From: Oxytricha trifallax
Lineage: Eukaryota; Ciliophora; Spirotrichea; Sporadotrichida; Oxytrichidae
Reading direction: 5' to 3'
NCBI GenBank assembly: GCA_000711775.1
Contig: ARYC01000389.1
Coordinates: 1-64,000 of the forward strand
Length of the DNA stretch: 64,000 bases
Shown: one piece after another, positions 49,294 to 60,614 of the stretch
How the letters are laid out: the number at the start of each line of letters is the position of its first letter
Numbering within the stretch: position 1 is the first letter of the stretch
Translations under genes and position numbers: made by a program
The notes under the pieces: generated by a model
Databases searched by the model: none
What the model saw: only the letters and a program-made list of their open reading frames with translations
What the model was told of the DNA's origin: nothing

Positions 49294-50133
49294 ATGTTCA
49301 AAGATGATGAGTACTATAATTTATATGCATAAATTTAGCAACATTTATTAAATTTTACTTGCTTTTATTCAATGAAGGATAGTTTTTGTTTATTGAATTT
49401 AAGCAAAAATATTAACAGCAATGATTCATTTAGATTCAAACGTCTTGAAAATTTTTAATGAAGAATATGGAAATTTATTTTTATAATGATAGCTTTTTAA
49501 TTTCTAAAGTGCGGGTAATCTTCAATTCTAAGCAAAGTAAAATTATTGAGACATTTAAATTAATTGGATTTAGTCACTTAGAGAAGAACATCTTGAATAT
49601 CTTGATTAGAGATTACTAGGAGTAAAGATTTGAATTACCATATTCCGAGCTATTCAGACATCATTAATAATTTTACCAAAATAGTGATCCTAATTTCACG
49701 AAAGAGTATTGATAATAAATGATTTATAAAAAGATTTTAAGACTTTTATATACGTTTACTTTGTTTTAAGATTCTCACTATAAAATATTACCCAAAAAAA
49801 TTAATTTAATTTTTTAATTAGCTTTTTAATATTTATTATTTACCAATAATCAAATTTCTTCGTTTCAGTTGCATAGTAATCGAACCATGATAAAATTCTT
49901 GATACCCTTGATGAAGAGCAAACTTTCCAGGTGAAGATTGCTATGAGATCAAAAGATCGTAGTAGTTTAACAGAACACATTATTGACACTAGTGTATAAG
50001 CTGGATAAGAGTTAAATTTTGAATCTTCGTTCTATTATGGAGAGTAGTTTATTCAGTTCTCAACTCATCTTGATTTTAAATGCATACTTAGCCAATAAAA
50101 TGACTATAATTGTTATATTAAATCCATGTTATC
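49294..50133 (+). CDS. Unknown 315-aa protein, N-terminal part (1-~211); rest inverted at 58134-57782
   Basis: ATG 49294: MFKDDEYYNLYAQIQQHLLN. After two IESs the frame runs through FKLIGFSHLEKNILNIL, NHDKILDTLDEEQTFQVKIA, SKDRSSLTEHIIDTS and FSTHLDFKCILSQQ to IKSM at the 11-mer TCCATGTTATC (50123-50133). The coding sense continues from the same 11-mer on the minus strand at 58134. Coding length before the 11-mer is 624 nt (phase 0). No family recognised; the beta-rich look (alternating hydrophobics) would suit an arrestin-like or Ig-like fold, which is a guess. Confidence 0.75.
49447..49469. other. IES, 23 bp, pointer GAAA
   Basis: GAAA at 49447 and 49470; the join reads FKRLEIYFYNDSFLIS. 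Confidence 0.7.
49699..49880. other. IES, 182 bp, pointer CGAA
   Basis: CGAA at 49699 and 49881; the join reads SDPNFTNHDKILDTLDE. Confidence 0.75.
50123..50133 (-). other. Inversion pointer, left copy (11 bp)
   Basis: TCCATGTTATC on the plus strand, the reverse complement of 58124-58134. It ends both the MSH6 part on the minus strand and the unknown gene's part on the plus strand. Confidence 0.9.
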
Positions 50134-53100
50134 ATGTCCTCAAATTCTTTTAAAATTGGTCTGTAATCTGGGAAAATGCTTTGCTCCTCTTATTCATTTT
50201 TACCCTAGGTTCCTTCATCCTCTGATTAAGCCGCTTTGGAGTTCTTTCTTTTTCTTTACTAAATCTTTTATTTTTTCTTCTCTTCTGTTTAGAATTGAAC
50301 CAAAGCCCTAAGTCTAGTCGATTTAAGTCCTTTTATAACATCCTTGTCAAAGACATCCTCAATTATTTCTATCAGTTAAGAAATCAACTCAAGCAAACTG
50401 TAGAATTCATCTAATCTATTCAATACAGCTATATCTATATAGATGGCTTTTACCGTGCTCTTTGCACTGTATGTGTAAATTTTACTTAACAGTCTTTCAA
50501 TATCTGGAATCTTTTTGAACTTAGCTTGAAGTTTATCTCTCACTACTTGTTCTCTAACTAGATCTGAGACTGAATCAAGTCTTTGATTAATCTTGACTGC
50601 ATCTTTCAAAGGACCAACCACCCATCTCTTAAGAAGTCTCTTGCCAAAGGATGTAGCGCAACCTTTGGATAAAAAGCTAAAGAACGAACCTTCACCATGA
50701 TTTTTAGATCTACCTGGAATTTCTAGAAGCTCTAGATGCTCGATAAAACCCCATAGATCAATTAAGACATTAGAATTGGGATTAAGAACAATTAAATTAA
50801 GAATTAATTATTATTGGCGTATAATTTTAATGTTTGGGCTAATTATTAAAACTATTGGCTCGATTAATTGTCCTTATAAAATAATCCAATCAGGGTGTGT
50901 AAATTTGATTTTAGTCTAATTATTTATATTATTAGCCAATTATAATTAATTTTTAATCTAATTGTTCTTAACTTCAATCCTCGCTTCTTAATTGATCTAT
51001 GGGGTTTTAGCTTGAGCATCTATAACCATATTCCCAGATTGCATCAGTTCTTGCTTATGTTCATCTTAAGTGTAGAAATCAGCTACTGGTATGATAGTTT
51101 CAGCTTACAGCAATTGTTCAAGATAGATGACGCTTAAGCCAAATGCCTGAATTGCCAAAGGATTTCTTTTTTCTTAGTTAAAAATGAGATTTTTAATTGT
51201 ATCTGGCCAGTCTTCATGTACCTGACCAAAGTACTTCTCTAATTTTTATACAATCACTTCATCATCGTGAAGTTCTTACATACTCAAGTAACTGATCGAA
51301 GGAGGCATAGGTGAATTTTTGAGAATCATAACACTCTCGTTTTTATCTCCAACATTTGATGGTACTATAGTTTCGACTGGTCTAATCTGTAAACATAAAG
51401 TATAAGGGGAAAAATCTAAGTTATTTTCTTTTAATTTAATTATCATATGGTCTATATTTCGTTTTGGAAAAAAATTATGACTTTAACCTTTTAACAGTAT
51501 CTCATATTAAATTTTTTAAATGGTAAACTAATGCTCATTTTTAAAAGTTAGTTTAAAGATAACTTAATAGATTTTTATATAAACTATTGAACCTTCAATA
51601 TAAACAAAAATTTTATAAATAAGCGCAAAATTGATACTCCTCGTAAAGTTCTGAACTATTTAAGTGTAAAATCATCGTCAAATTAACCAATAAAGAATTT
51701 AAGAGTAGATGTATCAAAATAGCAGAATCCAAATCTGTTGTTCTATTAATCCTAAATGTAAGAAAGCACATATTTAGTATCATAGTCAACTCCTCCATCG
51801 TCCAAATTATAAAACGTTCCCTTACTATAAATTTGCGCCACTTCTCTTCTGACAACCTTAAAATCATTATCACCAGTAGAACCGCCTTCATCCTTTATCA
51901 TAGATACTCTCTTTGCTAGTTACTTGCCAGTTTCAGTTTGCTCAGCTACTGCAACTTTATATCCATGGTTTACGAGTTTTTCGATATTTTCTTTGAGTTA
52001 ACTGTTATAAAACCCAATCATCTTTTGATATTGCCGAGGTGGGATTACCAAATCCAAGATTTTAGAGCAAATCACAGAGTCTTGATAGTAAAGAATGAAC
52101 CACTCTCCCCATCTGTAGAATACTATTTTATCAAAGTTCTTGCTCTTAATCTCCCAGTACTTTTACATGCCTGGAGTCATATTCTTTAAATCCTGATCTG
52201 GAATGAATAAAGTTGAGGGATCATAATCTTCTTCATCTGGCCTTCTTCCCTCGAGATCCCTAATGTATTCTTTCCAGGTAAACCAGGGACCATCCTTTTC
52301 AGATTCTATGAAGTCGAGCATTCGTCTTTGAGGTGTATAATAGTTTTAAAAGCACTATTTTAAAGTTTTTATAATAGAGAGTCCCTACTTTTATTCTTCA
52401 ATGTCACTTGTCGCTTCATTATTGTTTGATCCCATTTTATCATACACTTTCTCTTCTTCTTAACTATTCTTATTTTTGTTGGCTTCTTTATTCACTGACT
52501 TACTACCCGATTAAGAATATAATAGCATTAATAAATTGAGATGATAAATTCTTATTGTATCCTTTAGAGGGCCTTGAAGGCTTTGATCCTTTCTTGCCCT
52601 TCTAACCTCTCTTTTTGTTTGATTATAATGAAACAACGTCATCGAAATCTTCACTTTCTCCATCAAATGAATCTTCCTCTGATAACTTACTGCTTAGAGA
52701 TTCCTCTGAGCTTCCAGCATTTTTATTGGACACTTCAAACTCAGACTCGTCTTCTGACACTGAAAACTCATCATCGTCCTCGTCAAAATTATTTCTCTTT
52801 GATTAGCTTCGCCTATTTTTAGGCTTCTTAGAATTCGTTTTTGCTTTGTTGTTCTTTTTTTCGGGTTGCTTACTTGTAGATCTGCCTCTAGGTTTTTGTT
52901 AACTTTCCTAGATTTTAGCTGAACTCTTTCTTGTTGACCTAACTTAAGAACTTTCGATTACTTTCTTAGAAGATTCGTGATTCCTTTCACCAAGGTTCTT
53001 TTTAGGAGGTTGTAATTATGACTTTTGGTCATCTGGATTCTCATTTGAATCATCAATAATCTTTTGGACACTTTATTATTGTGCTTCAGTGTTTTTCTTT

Positions 53101-53351
53101 AATCGCTTATTTGTTGACTTTTAAGTGTTTTCAATGGGAGAATTGTCATTTTTAGTAGGCTATTTCTAATTATTATGACTTTTCATCTGTGATAAATCAT
53201 TTCTCTTCATTGGTACCTCCGAAGGCTGCTTGGAATAGTCATCATAAGTACGTTTTTTATTTGATTTTTTGGAAGTTTATTACTTTTAGCTTTCTTTAGA
53301 CTCTTCCATAGGTTGATCTATCGCTTTTGCTTGACTTCTTCTTGTTTTCAT
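50123..53351 (-). CDS. MSH6: MSH6 mismatch-repair ATPase, N-terminal two thirds (scrambled gene, part 1)
   Basis: ATG 53351 (MKTRRSQAKAIDQPMEESKE). A ~310-residue disordered, charged N-terminus with acidic patches is followed by MutS domain I (MQKYWEIKSKNFDKIVFYRW, GYKVAVAEQTETGKQLAKR), the connector, and the clamp/lever region (SFGKRLLKRWVVGPLKDAVK, RLDSVSDLV). Ends at the 11-mer GATAACATGGA on the minus strand (50133-50123). IESs of 82 and 248 bp and a 262-bp MITE interrupt it. MSH6 pairs with MSH2 to recognise base mismatches. No PIP box was seen at the N-terminus. Part 2 is on the opposite strand at 58124-59499. Confidence 0.93.
50746..51007. mobile_element. 262-bp C4A4-ended MITE, acting as an IES in MSH6
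   Basis: Inverted ends of about 22 bp, AAACCCCATAGATCAATTAA and its complement, flanked by TA on both sides (50744, 51008). Removing 264 bp leaves MSH6 in frame: VIDAQAIEHLELLE. A second copy of exactly the same length is at 62842-63103. Interior shows further self-complementary blocks (TTATTATTGGC ... GCCAATTATAA). No ORF, so non-autonomous; the AAACCCC tip matches the TBE tip. Confidence 0.88.
51396..51643. other. IES, 248 bp, pointer TAAAGT
   Basis: TAAAGT at 51396 and 51644; the minus-strand join reads QFRTLCLQIRPVETIV, matching the MutS connector. Confidence 0.85.
52466..52547. other. IES, 82 bp, pointer ATTCTTATT
   Basis: 9-bp repeat at 52466 and 52548; the minus-strand join reads SKGYNKNSQEEEKVYDKM. 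Confidence 0.85.
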
Positions 53352-53480
53352 TCTTAATTCGATTTAACTCAATTAAATTCAAATTTATGGTTTAAAAAAG
53401 CATCATCTAGCAAGATAACTCTTAAATTCTGTTATACAGATTGATTTAATTCACAAAATTTGATGACAAAATGTTTTAAA

Positions 53481-56400
53481 TCAATCTTGTTTCATGTAAG
53501 GATAGTCTATATATCTCCTTAATTAATCGCTTGTAGAGTATGAGTGATTTATGTCTTCTGAAGCACTTATTGATCTTTGTGAGTTTGGAACATACTGTAA
53601 GAGTTCCTTGTATTTTGGCTAGGCCAATATATCATAGCATCCTACTGTAGATAAACCTTTCTTTTCTACTAAAAGTTCATGTCGCTTCTTGAATGCTAAG
53701 AAGCTGATATTTGCTATTCTTAGCTAACTTAAACTGAAATCTTTCAGTTTCTTATATCCCTATAAAATCTATGAAATCTTAGGAATGCTTACCATATTAT
53801 TTCTGAGATGCATTTCTTCCTTGATCCAATAGTCAAGATCACTTTTATACAGAGATTTGTAGAATTTGACCAAGCCTTCAACACCAAGAAGTTCTTCCTC
53901 ACTACTTGTAGTGATAAAAAAGTTGTCTATTATGTATTTGATCATAACTCCAAACAACAAAGCTGCCACAATTACTAAAAATACTAGAACAGGGAAAGCA
54001 TGGTCAATTTATATGTTTGTAATATCATGGCCTGTCCTTATTACCTCTTTTGAGAACTCTTTTGTATGTATCAAATTTGAGAAGATTTGCTTATTGCTCA
54101 ACATCCAGTAACCAAATCCAAGATAAAATATAACACACCATTACAAGATATTCAGAGCAGTTTAGGTTAGCTACTGGTCAAATAGTGGAGGTTATTTAAA
54201 TAAGTAAACTGTTAAAAGTCTGTCCAAGACATATTAGAGGCATAAGTTAATCAGAACTATAGGGAAAAGCAGTGGTACTCCAACACCGTAGAGCATTGAG
54301 ACAAAAACATTAACTATAAGTGTTGAGTATCTGTGATGTATCATCATTTCAGGACCCGAATATGACTGAATGAATTGCGACTGGGTTTTAGACTTTGAAT
54401 CGATAGTCTCACTCTCGTTGATTTTTCTCAATAATCCACTATCTCTCCATTATTTTACTCTTATCAAAAGTAATGTTTAAAGAGCATCTATGGCTGGTGA
54501 TAAGCCCATAATGAATAAAGTCTATGTATATATAGATCCTATTTTATAGTACCATTCCATTGTAAAATCAGGATAGCTACCGTTAAAAATTTGCTTGATA
54601 TAAGGAAGATGAGCATTTTCAAAATTTGCATGCACAGAAAGTAAGATTAAGCCAGTATTTATAGATTGTGAAATGAACAAAAATTTGAGAATAGTATTCA
54701 TTTAAGAAGAGAAAGTTTTCTTTCCAATCCATTTAACAAGCTCAATAATTGCAGTTCTCAAAACGAAATTAAATGTCACAATCATTATTGAGATGCCAAG
54801 TTTAGTGAAAAAGAGCAGAATTTTCCCGAGAAGCCAATCTCTGCAAATCATTCCACTTATTTCATCTCCTTTGCTGCTTTAAGTGGAAAATGTACTAGTT
54901 AATGCTGATAAATAACCATGAGTTTTAACGTAATTATCACAGAAGCACAAATGGCTACTTCTCTAATCAGTATTTACTCCATGATTGAAATCATTCCATT
55001 AAACTACTGCAAACTTTTCCAAGGAATTTCCATAGATGGTTTTAATATCTTTGCAATCTACGATAGGATACTTGCTTTAAAATTGTACATTCTTCTTGTT
55101 AACTAAAAACATGAAGCTAACTTGGACTAATAAGATTAAGCATACAATAAGGAATCAAAATACAAAACTTATTTACAAGTATATTAGAAAAAAAATTATT
55201 AAGAGTACTTCCCTTAGTTTATTCGATAATTCAATTATAGTATGCAAAGTATTTTTTAGTTGTTTGTATTTTATTAAAAAATTAAGTACATTATTATGTC
55301 ATGATCGATTATTTTTACGAGATTTCTTCTTAATAAAAAAACCTTGCCTGCATTTTATTTTAAATTTATTAAAGTAAGATTATATTAAGATTATAATAAG
55401 GTAAACCATAAGGATATTAACTAAGATAGTTATTAAAATTTTTAAATAATAAATATGAGATTTTGAGTATTTAAGTTTTTTAATGTAGATATTTTCCTAA
55501 AGACTTTTGTAGATTTAGGCCAGTACTAATTCTCCCACATAATGTTTGAGGGCTCTGGTGCAGCTTTGAAATAAACTGGCTTTCCATTCCAGTACTTGTC
55601 AGCTCTATCTTAGCAGCATACAGTTTACTTTGTCATATGACAAGCTCTCTGATAGCCTTCTTCGTCTTAGAAAATAATATAAGCTCTTACAGGTTCTGAT
55701 AACTCTTCACCATTTTATTCAAGGACCTTATTAATTTTATGTTCAACCTCTATTAGTTCTTTGTTTTTTGAGTTCATAATAAAATTGCCTCTTTACATCA
55801 AATCTCTAACTAGAATTGAATATTAGGGCAGAAATTTTTCCAAAATATATTAAAAATATGCTAAAATTTTTTATATTAGAAGAATTTATCCAGTTAATTT
55901 TTGAAGGCAAATATGACATCAACTATTTTTATTCTCGTAATAGTATCATCAATACAAGTAGGTCTATCTTAAAGTATTTTCTCAATTTCATGTATAATGT
56001 ACTCTTTAAATCTAAATGCTTTACTCGTGGAAAACATTTTAGAATGACTTTTCATCAATGTCTGTCTAAGCTGAGACCCCTCAAACCCAATTTATTCTAA
56101 TTACTGGTTCTGTTTATCAAATGTCATTTTGCTGATTGAGTCTTAATCTTGAGTCAAAAATGCTTGGTAAACTTCTTAATGTATTTTAAATTCAACTGTA
56201 TAGTCACTTGTTGTGGTAGTAGCCATATCCCACTATAAAAATGTTTATAAAACTAGTCACTTACCTCTTCGTATTTATCAGAAGCTTGTTGCTTGAACTA
56301 AACTTTAAATTTATATCTAATTAAAAAATAAACAAGCTCAAAGTTTTCTGAATTGAGTAGGTAAAAATTATAGCTTAAATGATGATAACAAATCCAACAA

Positions 56401-57544
56401 ATATCCCAAGTTTCTATTTTCCAGCTAATTCAGCTTCACTTTACATGCAGCTTACTTGCACATAAAATATGGCATTATCATCTACGCATTTTGCATAATT
56501 ATCTTCGTTCTTCAAGTAGAAATCTTGTTTCATAAATGTATCAAACTTATCAATATAGCAGGCTTCCTTGCCTAAACAGCTTTACTCTATTTAACTTTGC
56601 GCTCTACTCATATCGATATATCTATTGCAAATATCATAGTCGTAGTTCATACATCTGATGCCCTTGCTTCTTGGCTTAAAAATATTTAGAACATTTTCAT
56701 TTGGATCCTCAATAGTATAATTGCTATTTTTTTCTTATGCATGAATACCAAAACTATCAACTTTCCTTATAGATCCATAGGGACAAGCTACGAGATTATG
56801 ATGCACTCCGAAGTTTACTGTTGAACAAAAAGGTTCTGAAAATCCTAAATTTCCTATTGAAAGTTTGGCTGTTAAAGATGCCCCGCTCAGACTTTTCATT
56901 CCGTCATACCTAAAGTAACACGCCATAACTATTAGATTTATTAAGCACATTATTCCGTAAAGTTTAATGAACTAAACCAAAGTGTCAAAATAGGCGTTTA
57001 CTCCATATCCAAGAGACAGGAAATATTTGTTTTTCATTTTTTATAGAGCCATTGAATGCAAAACATTTGCACTGTTTATGTTTGAGGTTTAGTCTTCAGA
57101 TTCTAAAATACTCTGGTTATTTGATTTTTGAGGAGGAGATTTCACATTGTGAGAGTCTAAAAAGGATCGATCGTTAGGAGTATGCATTTTCTATCTGAAT
57201 CTTCTGCCACCTTTGATCATCGATTTTGAATTTCTCCTCTCATGTGATTTACTTTTAATTCGTCTATCAGCTGACATGCTGTTGTTCTGGTATTCTAAAG
57301 TACTAGCTTTTATATTTGCATGAACAGGTTCCAGCATGTTATTTGAGGGGACGTTGGAGAGATATGGTAAATTTTGCTCCTAATCTTAATGAATTACTAC
57401 ACCTCCAGACCCCCTGATATCTTCGTTTTTCTCATCTTCCTCAACTATTAATAAAATATTTATGATTATGAAGTTCTAATAGAAATTATAGCTCTCTATG
57501 GGCAGATCGTCTTTTTGATTTTGATGTGAAAAATTCTTTTGCAT
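53481..57544 (-). CDS. OSCA/CSC1/TMEM63-type mechanosensitive channel, ~1167 aa
   Basis: ATG 57544 (MQKNFSHQNQKDDLPIESYN) to TGA 53481-53483. About 140 polar residues, then TM0 and an extracytosolic Cys loop, the cytosolic RNA-recognition-like insert with WDMATTTTSDYTVEF, RAYIIFQDEEGYQRA and YFKAAPEPSNIMWEN, then the TM core: FMFLVNKKNVQF, ICRDWLLGKILLFFTKLGIS, GSYPDFTMEWYYKIGS, HHRYSTLIVNVFVSMLYGVG and DRLLTVYLFKQPPLFDQQL. TM order and these motifs match the hyperosmolality/mechanically gated TMEM63/OSCA family. Introns 56233-56264 and 53760-53792; four small breaks resolved as IESs. The gene lies wholly inside the inverted 8-kb segment. Confidence 0.85.
55136..55470. other. IES, ~335 bp, pointer TTAAG
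   Basis: TTAAG at 55136 and 55471; the minus-strand join reads STLKNLILLVQVSFMFLVNK. Strongly AT-rich inside. Confidence 0.7.
55755..55770. other. IES, 16 bp, pointer AGTTC
   Basis: AGTTC at 55755 and 55771; removal fixes a frame shift next to an A6 run: FYYELIEVEHKINKV. A one-base homopolymer error would be the alternative. Confidence 0.65.
55795..55915. other. IES, 121 bp, pointer ACATCAA
   Basis: ACATCAA at 55795 and 55916; the minus-strand join reads RIKIVDVKRQFYYEL. Confidence 0.8.
56306..56328. other. IES, 23 bp, pointer TAAA (or 17-nt mini-intron)
   Basis: A frame change at this point is repaired by 23 bp between TAAA copies (SLFKVQFKQQ) or by a 17-nt GT...AG removal (SLYKFKVQFKQQ). 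The IES reading is preferred on size. Confidence 0.55.
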
Positions 57545-57781
57545 GTTATGGAAGCTTTCTTAACGATTTTATAAAGGGCAATGTTTCCTCTATAGGTACG
57601 TTACTATATTGTTTGTTAATAGATAAATATAAAGAATTGTTTCAGATAAAAAAAAATTATATAAATCCATATTCTATAAAAATTATTTATTGTCATTGAG
57701 TTATATTAAAAAAATAAATATTTCTTCTCATTCTATTCAAAGCAATAATGCCAACAACAGTTACCAAATTTAATTCATTAA

Positions 57782-58134
57782 TCATGATTTCTTGAAGAAC
57801 TAATGTAAGATATGATATATTCTAAGCTAGAATCCTACATAAATTTAATTATATAAATTCTGAACTTGAATTTTAAAAATTAATTCTTTATGAATAATAA
57901 TACAATGGATGATTCTCAAAAATGACATGTTTGGCTTCTTTTATCTATTAAATATCATTATTGTGAATAAATTGTTACTTGAAGATCTGTTAGATACTCG
58001 CTTGTATGTTTCGCCTTCATTTAATTCTTTGAATATTAATTAAATTAACTGTATAATTTGAAATACATGATTATACCACAGACATAAGTACCATCATAAA
58101 TATTCATGAAGCATAAATTTATAGATAACATGGA
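57782..58134 (-). CDS. Unknown 315-aa protein, C-terminal part, inverted segment
   Basis: Minus strand from the 11-mer at 58134: [20 protein letters not shown], then after one IES YFKELNEGETYKRVSNRSSS, to TGA 57782-57784. 353 nt minus 29 = 324 nt (108 codons), which added to the 208 codons upstream gives exactly 316. The last ~40 residues are low-complexity and less certain. Confidence 0.65.
58028..58056. other. IES, 29 bp, pointer TTTGAA
   Basis: TTTGAA at 58028 and 58057; the minus-strand join reads IIMYFKELNEGETYK. Confidence 0.75.
58124..58134 (+). other. Inversion pointer, right copy (11 bp)
   Basis: GATAACATGGA. MSH6 continues rightwards from it, the unknown gene leftwards. Confidence 0.9.
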
Positions 58135-59499
58135 AAACCATTGGGAAGAAAAAGATTCCAGAGCCAATTTAAGGTCTCGACGAAGAATTTGATCGAGCAA
58201 ATGACAAGGTAGAAAGAGTTAAAGAAAAAATTGAAAAACATATTGAAGTAGTGAGGAAAGAACTCAAAAGCAGTTCAATTATAAGTCAACAGATAATTAT
58301 ATTTTTAATTTAATTGAGATAGTTATAACTATTCAACTGGATCAATGAGGTTTAGATATGAAATAGAAGTACCAGAAGAATTGACAAAGAAAGTTCCAGA
58401 TCACTATACTTAAACATCTACTGCAAAAGGTAGAAGAAGATATCAATCAGATGATCTCAGAGAGATGATTTTATAGCTTGAAGATGCAGAAGAATAATTT
58501 AAGGATGCACTTGTACCATTCTTAAGAGAGATGTTCAAGAAGTTCTATGCTCATAGATAAACTTTCACAAGAGCTGTATAGTGCGCTGCTGAACTTGATT
58601 GCTTGTGTGCTTTAGCTATTATAAGTTCAAATGAAGACTAGGGTCCTATGACAAGGCCTGAAATAATAACTGATAATGACGACATGCCCTATATTGAGCT
58701 CAGATAAATGAGACATCAATGTGTTGAGGAACAAATGGCTAAGAGTTCCTTATTGAGTTATCAAGCTCCAAAAAGATTTATTCCAAACGATTGTGTGATG
58801 GGGACACTAAAAAACTCTGAAGAAAAGCACCCAAATATTTTGCTGATTACAGGACCAAATATGGGTGGAAAAAGCACTTTGCTTCGTTAAACTTGCCTTG
58901 CATCTATCATGGCTTAGATAGGTTGCTATGTACCAGCTTCTTTATGTCGCTTGACTATAGTCGATAGAGTATTTACTAGAATCGGTGCAAGTGATCGTAT
59001 TCTAGAAAATAAAAGTACTTTCTTTGTCGAGCTTGAAGAAACTAAAACTATAGTCGAGTAAGCCACTTAGAATTCGCTTGTTATTATGGACGAGCTTGGT
59101 AGAGGAACTTCAACTTTTGATGGGTATTCAATCGCTCACTCTGTTCTTTCATATATCGCAAACACTATTAAATGCAGAACACTCTTCACGACTCATTACC
59201 ACATGCTAGTAGATGATTTCGTTCATATGTAAGACAGAGTTGGACTATATCACATGAAAAGCAGCTTTGAAGAAAAAGAAAACAAAGTAGAATTCAAGTA
59301 CAAATTCATGCCTGGAGTAGCAACATAGAGCTATGGTATTTATGTTGCAAAACTAGCAGGAATTAATGTAAGTTATATTTGACATTGTAATATCCGTTTA
59401 TAGGAGAGAGTATTAGAGTTAGCTAAAGTTAAGTCAGATCTATTCAATACAAAAATTGATCAGCTGACTAAAAAAGTAAGAGAAATTAGATAAAAGTGA
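58124..59499 (+). CDS. MSH6: MSH6, C-terminal ATPase part (scrambled gene, part 2)
   Basis: Begins at the plus-strand copy of GATAACATGGA and continues the frame: [20 protein letters not shown]. Contains the rest of the lever/clamp and the ABC-type ATPase: Walker [23 protein letters not shown], Walker [16 protein letters not shown] and FTTHYH, then [13 protein letters not shown]. One IES and intron 59368-59403 (36 nt). With part 1 the coding sum is 3915 nt = 1305 codons exactly. Stop TGA 59497-59499. Confidence 0.95.
58272..58320. other. IES, 49 bp, pointer AGTT
   Basis: AGTT at 58272 and 58321; the MSH6 join reads [19 protein letters not shown]. Confidence 0.8.
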
Positions 59500-59599
59500 T
59501 AAAAACCTTTATTTTATAACTATTCAAATTCAAATTAACTATGATACTCTATCTATCAGATTTGCAGTCAAAATATAATTCTAATTTCAATTAAAGAAA

Positions 59600-59926
59600 T
59601 CAGTGCAGCTAAATTAAAGCTTCCAATCTTTGTTATTTGCTTTGAAACTCTTTAAGTATATTCTTTATGCACACTATTTGATCATTAATCATTTAAATTT
59701 GTGGTTATTTATCTTTTACCTGCTCATCAATATTATTTATTGATAATTTCATTAACTATGCACTTATATTTTTAGTATTTATAGATCCAGCTCCAATAAT
59801 TTAAGAGAGACCATAAATATAAATATCTTAGAAATTTCTCTTTATTACATCGTTTTCTTAGTCAATCATGTTATCATAACCTGCGTGTGACTTATCAATA
59901 GTGAAATTAATTATTTTCAAATACAT
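59600..59926 (-). CDS. Small coiled-coil protein, 108 aa
   Basis: ATG 59926 (MYLKIINFTIDKSHAGYDNM) to TGA 59600-59602, uninterrupted. Helical, with heptad-like runs (QMINDQIVCIKNILKEFQSK, QQRLEALIQL). Tail-to-tail with MSH6, 100 bp apart. Not assigned to a family. Confidence 0.65.
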
Positions 59927-60188
59927 TCAAAGAATGTTTTATACAAATTATATGAATTTAATATTATTTTTAAATAGTGATATTAAGTGTGAATTTATCT
60001 TCTGGTGATTAATTCTGTAAGTTGATTATCACTTATGCACTTAAAACTCCATAAAAATTCAATAAAGATTAATAAATATAATGAAAAACAACTTCTTGTA
60101 ATTTTTGGAAAAAAATAACTTAACAAAATTAATTCCAAGTATTAAAGAATGTAAAAGAAAATTAATGTAGTAAGGCAATTTAGGACTT

Positions 60189-60614
60189 TAATATTGTAGA
60201 AATACATTTGAATTTGGAAAATTAAATATAATTAAATTAATAATAAATCAAAATCGTGGCAGTTAAAGTTGGCCAATTTAAACGATCTAGGGCTCATTCG
60301 ATAGAGAATTCAAAATTAGCTGGACTTTACTACTGGCGGTACTATTTTATCGCATCCCTGGAGCGAGATAACTTCACTTTAATGTGAGGGTATAATTTAA
60401 TGAATTTAGAAACAGTTTAATTAAAGTGAAGTTATCTCGCTCCAGGGATGCGATAAAATAGTACCGCCAATAGTAAAGTCCAGCTAATTTTGAATTCTCT
60501 ATCGAATGAGCCCTAGATCGTTTAAATTGGCCAACTTTAACTGCCACGATTTTGATTTATTATTAATTTAATTATATTTAATTTTCCAAATTCAAATGTA
60601 TTTCTACAATATTA
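60189..60614. repeat. Near-perfect 426-bp palindrome (195-bp arms, 36-bp loop)
   Basis: Left arm 60189-60383 and right arm 60420-60614 are reverse complements with one mismatch seen (TTACTACTGG versus TTACTATTGG). The arms include non-AT-rich blocks (GGCTCATTCGATAG, CCCTGGAGCGAG). No ORF. A fold-back or MITE-type element, or an amplification/assembly hairpin. Confidence 0.9.

Noticed and set aside
54918-55377. Two plus-strand ORFs (62 and 93 codons)
   Set aside because: The first is antisense to the OSCA channel; the second lies mainly in its 335-bp IES and is AT-driven.
50123-58134. Inversion dismissed as a simple misassembly
   Set aside because: Not excluded, but the shared repeat is only 11 bp, too short to mislead a long-read assembly easily, and both affected genes resolve exactly; kept as a finding with that caveat.
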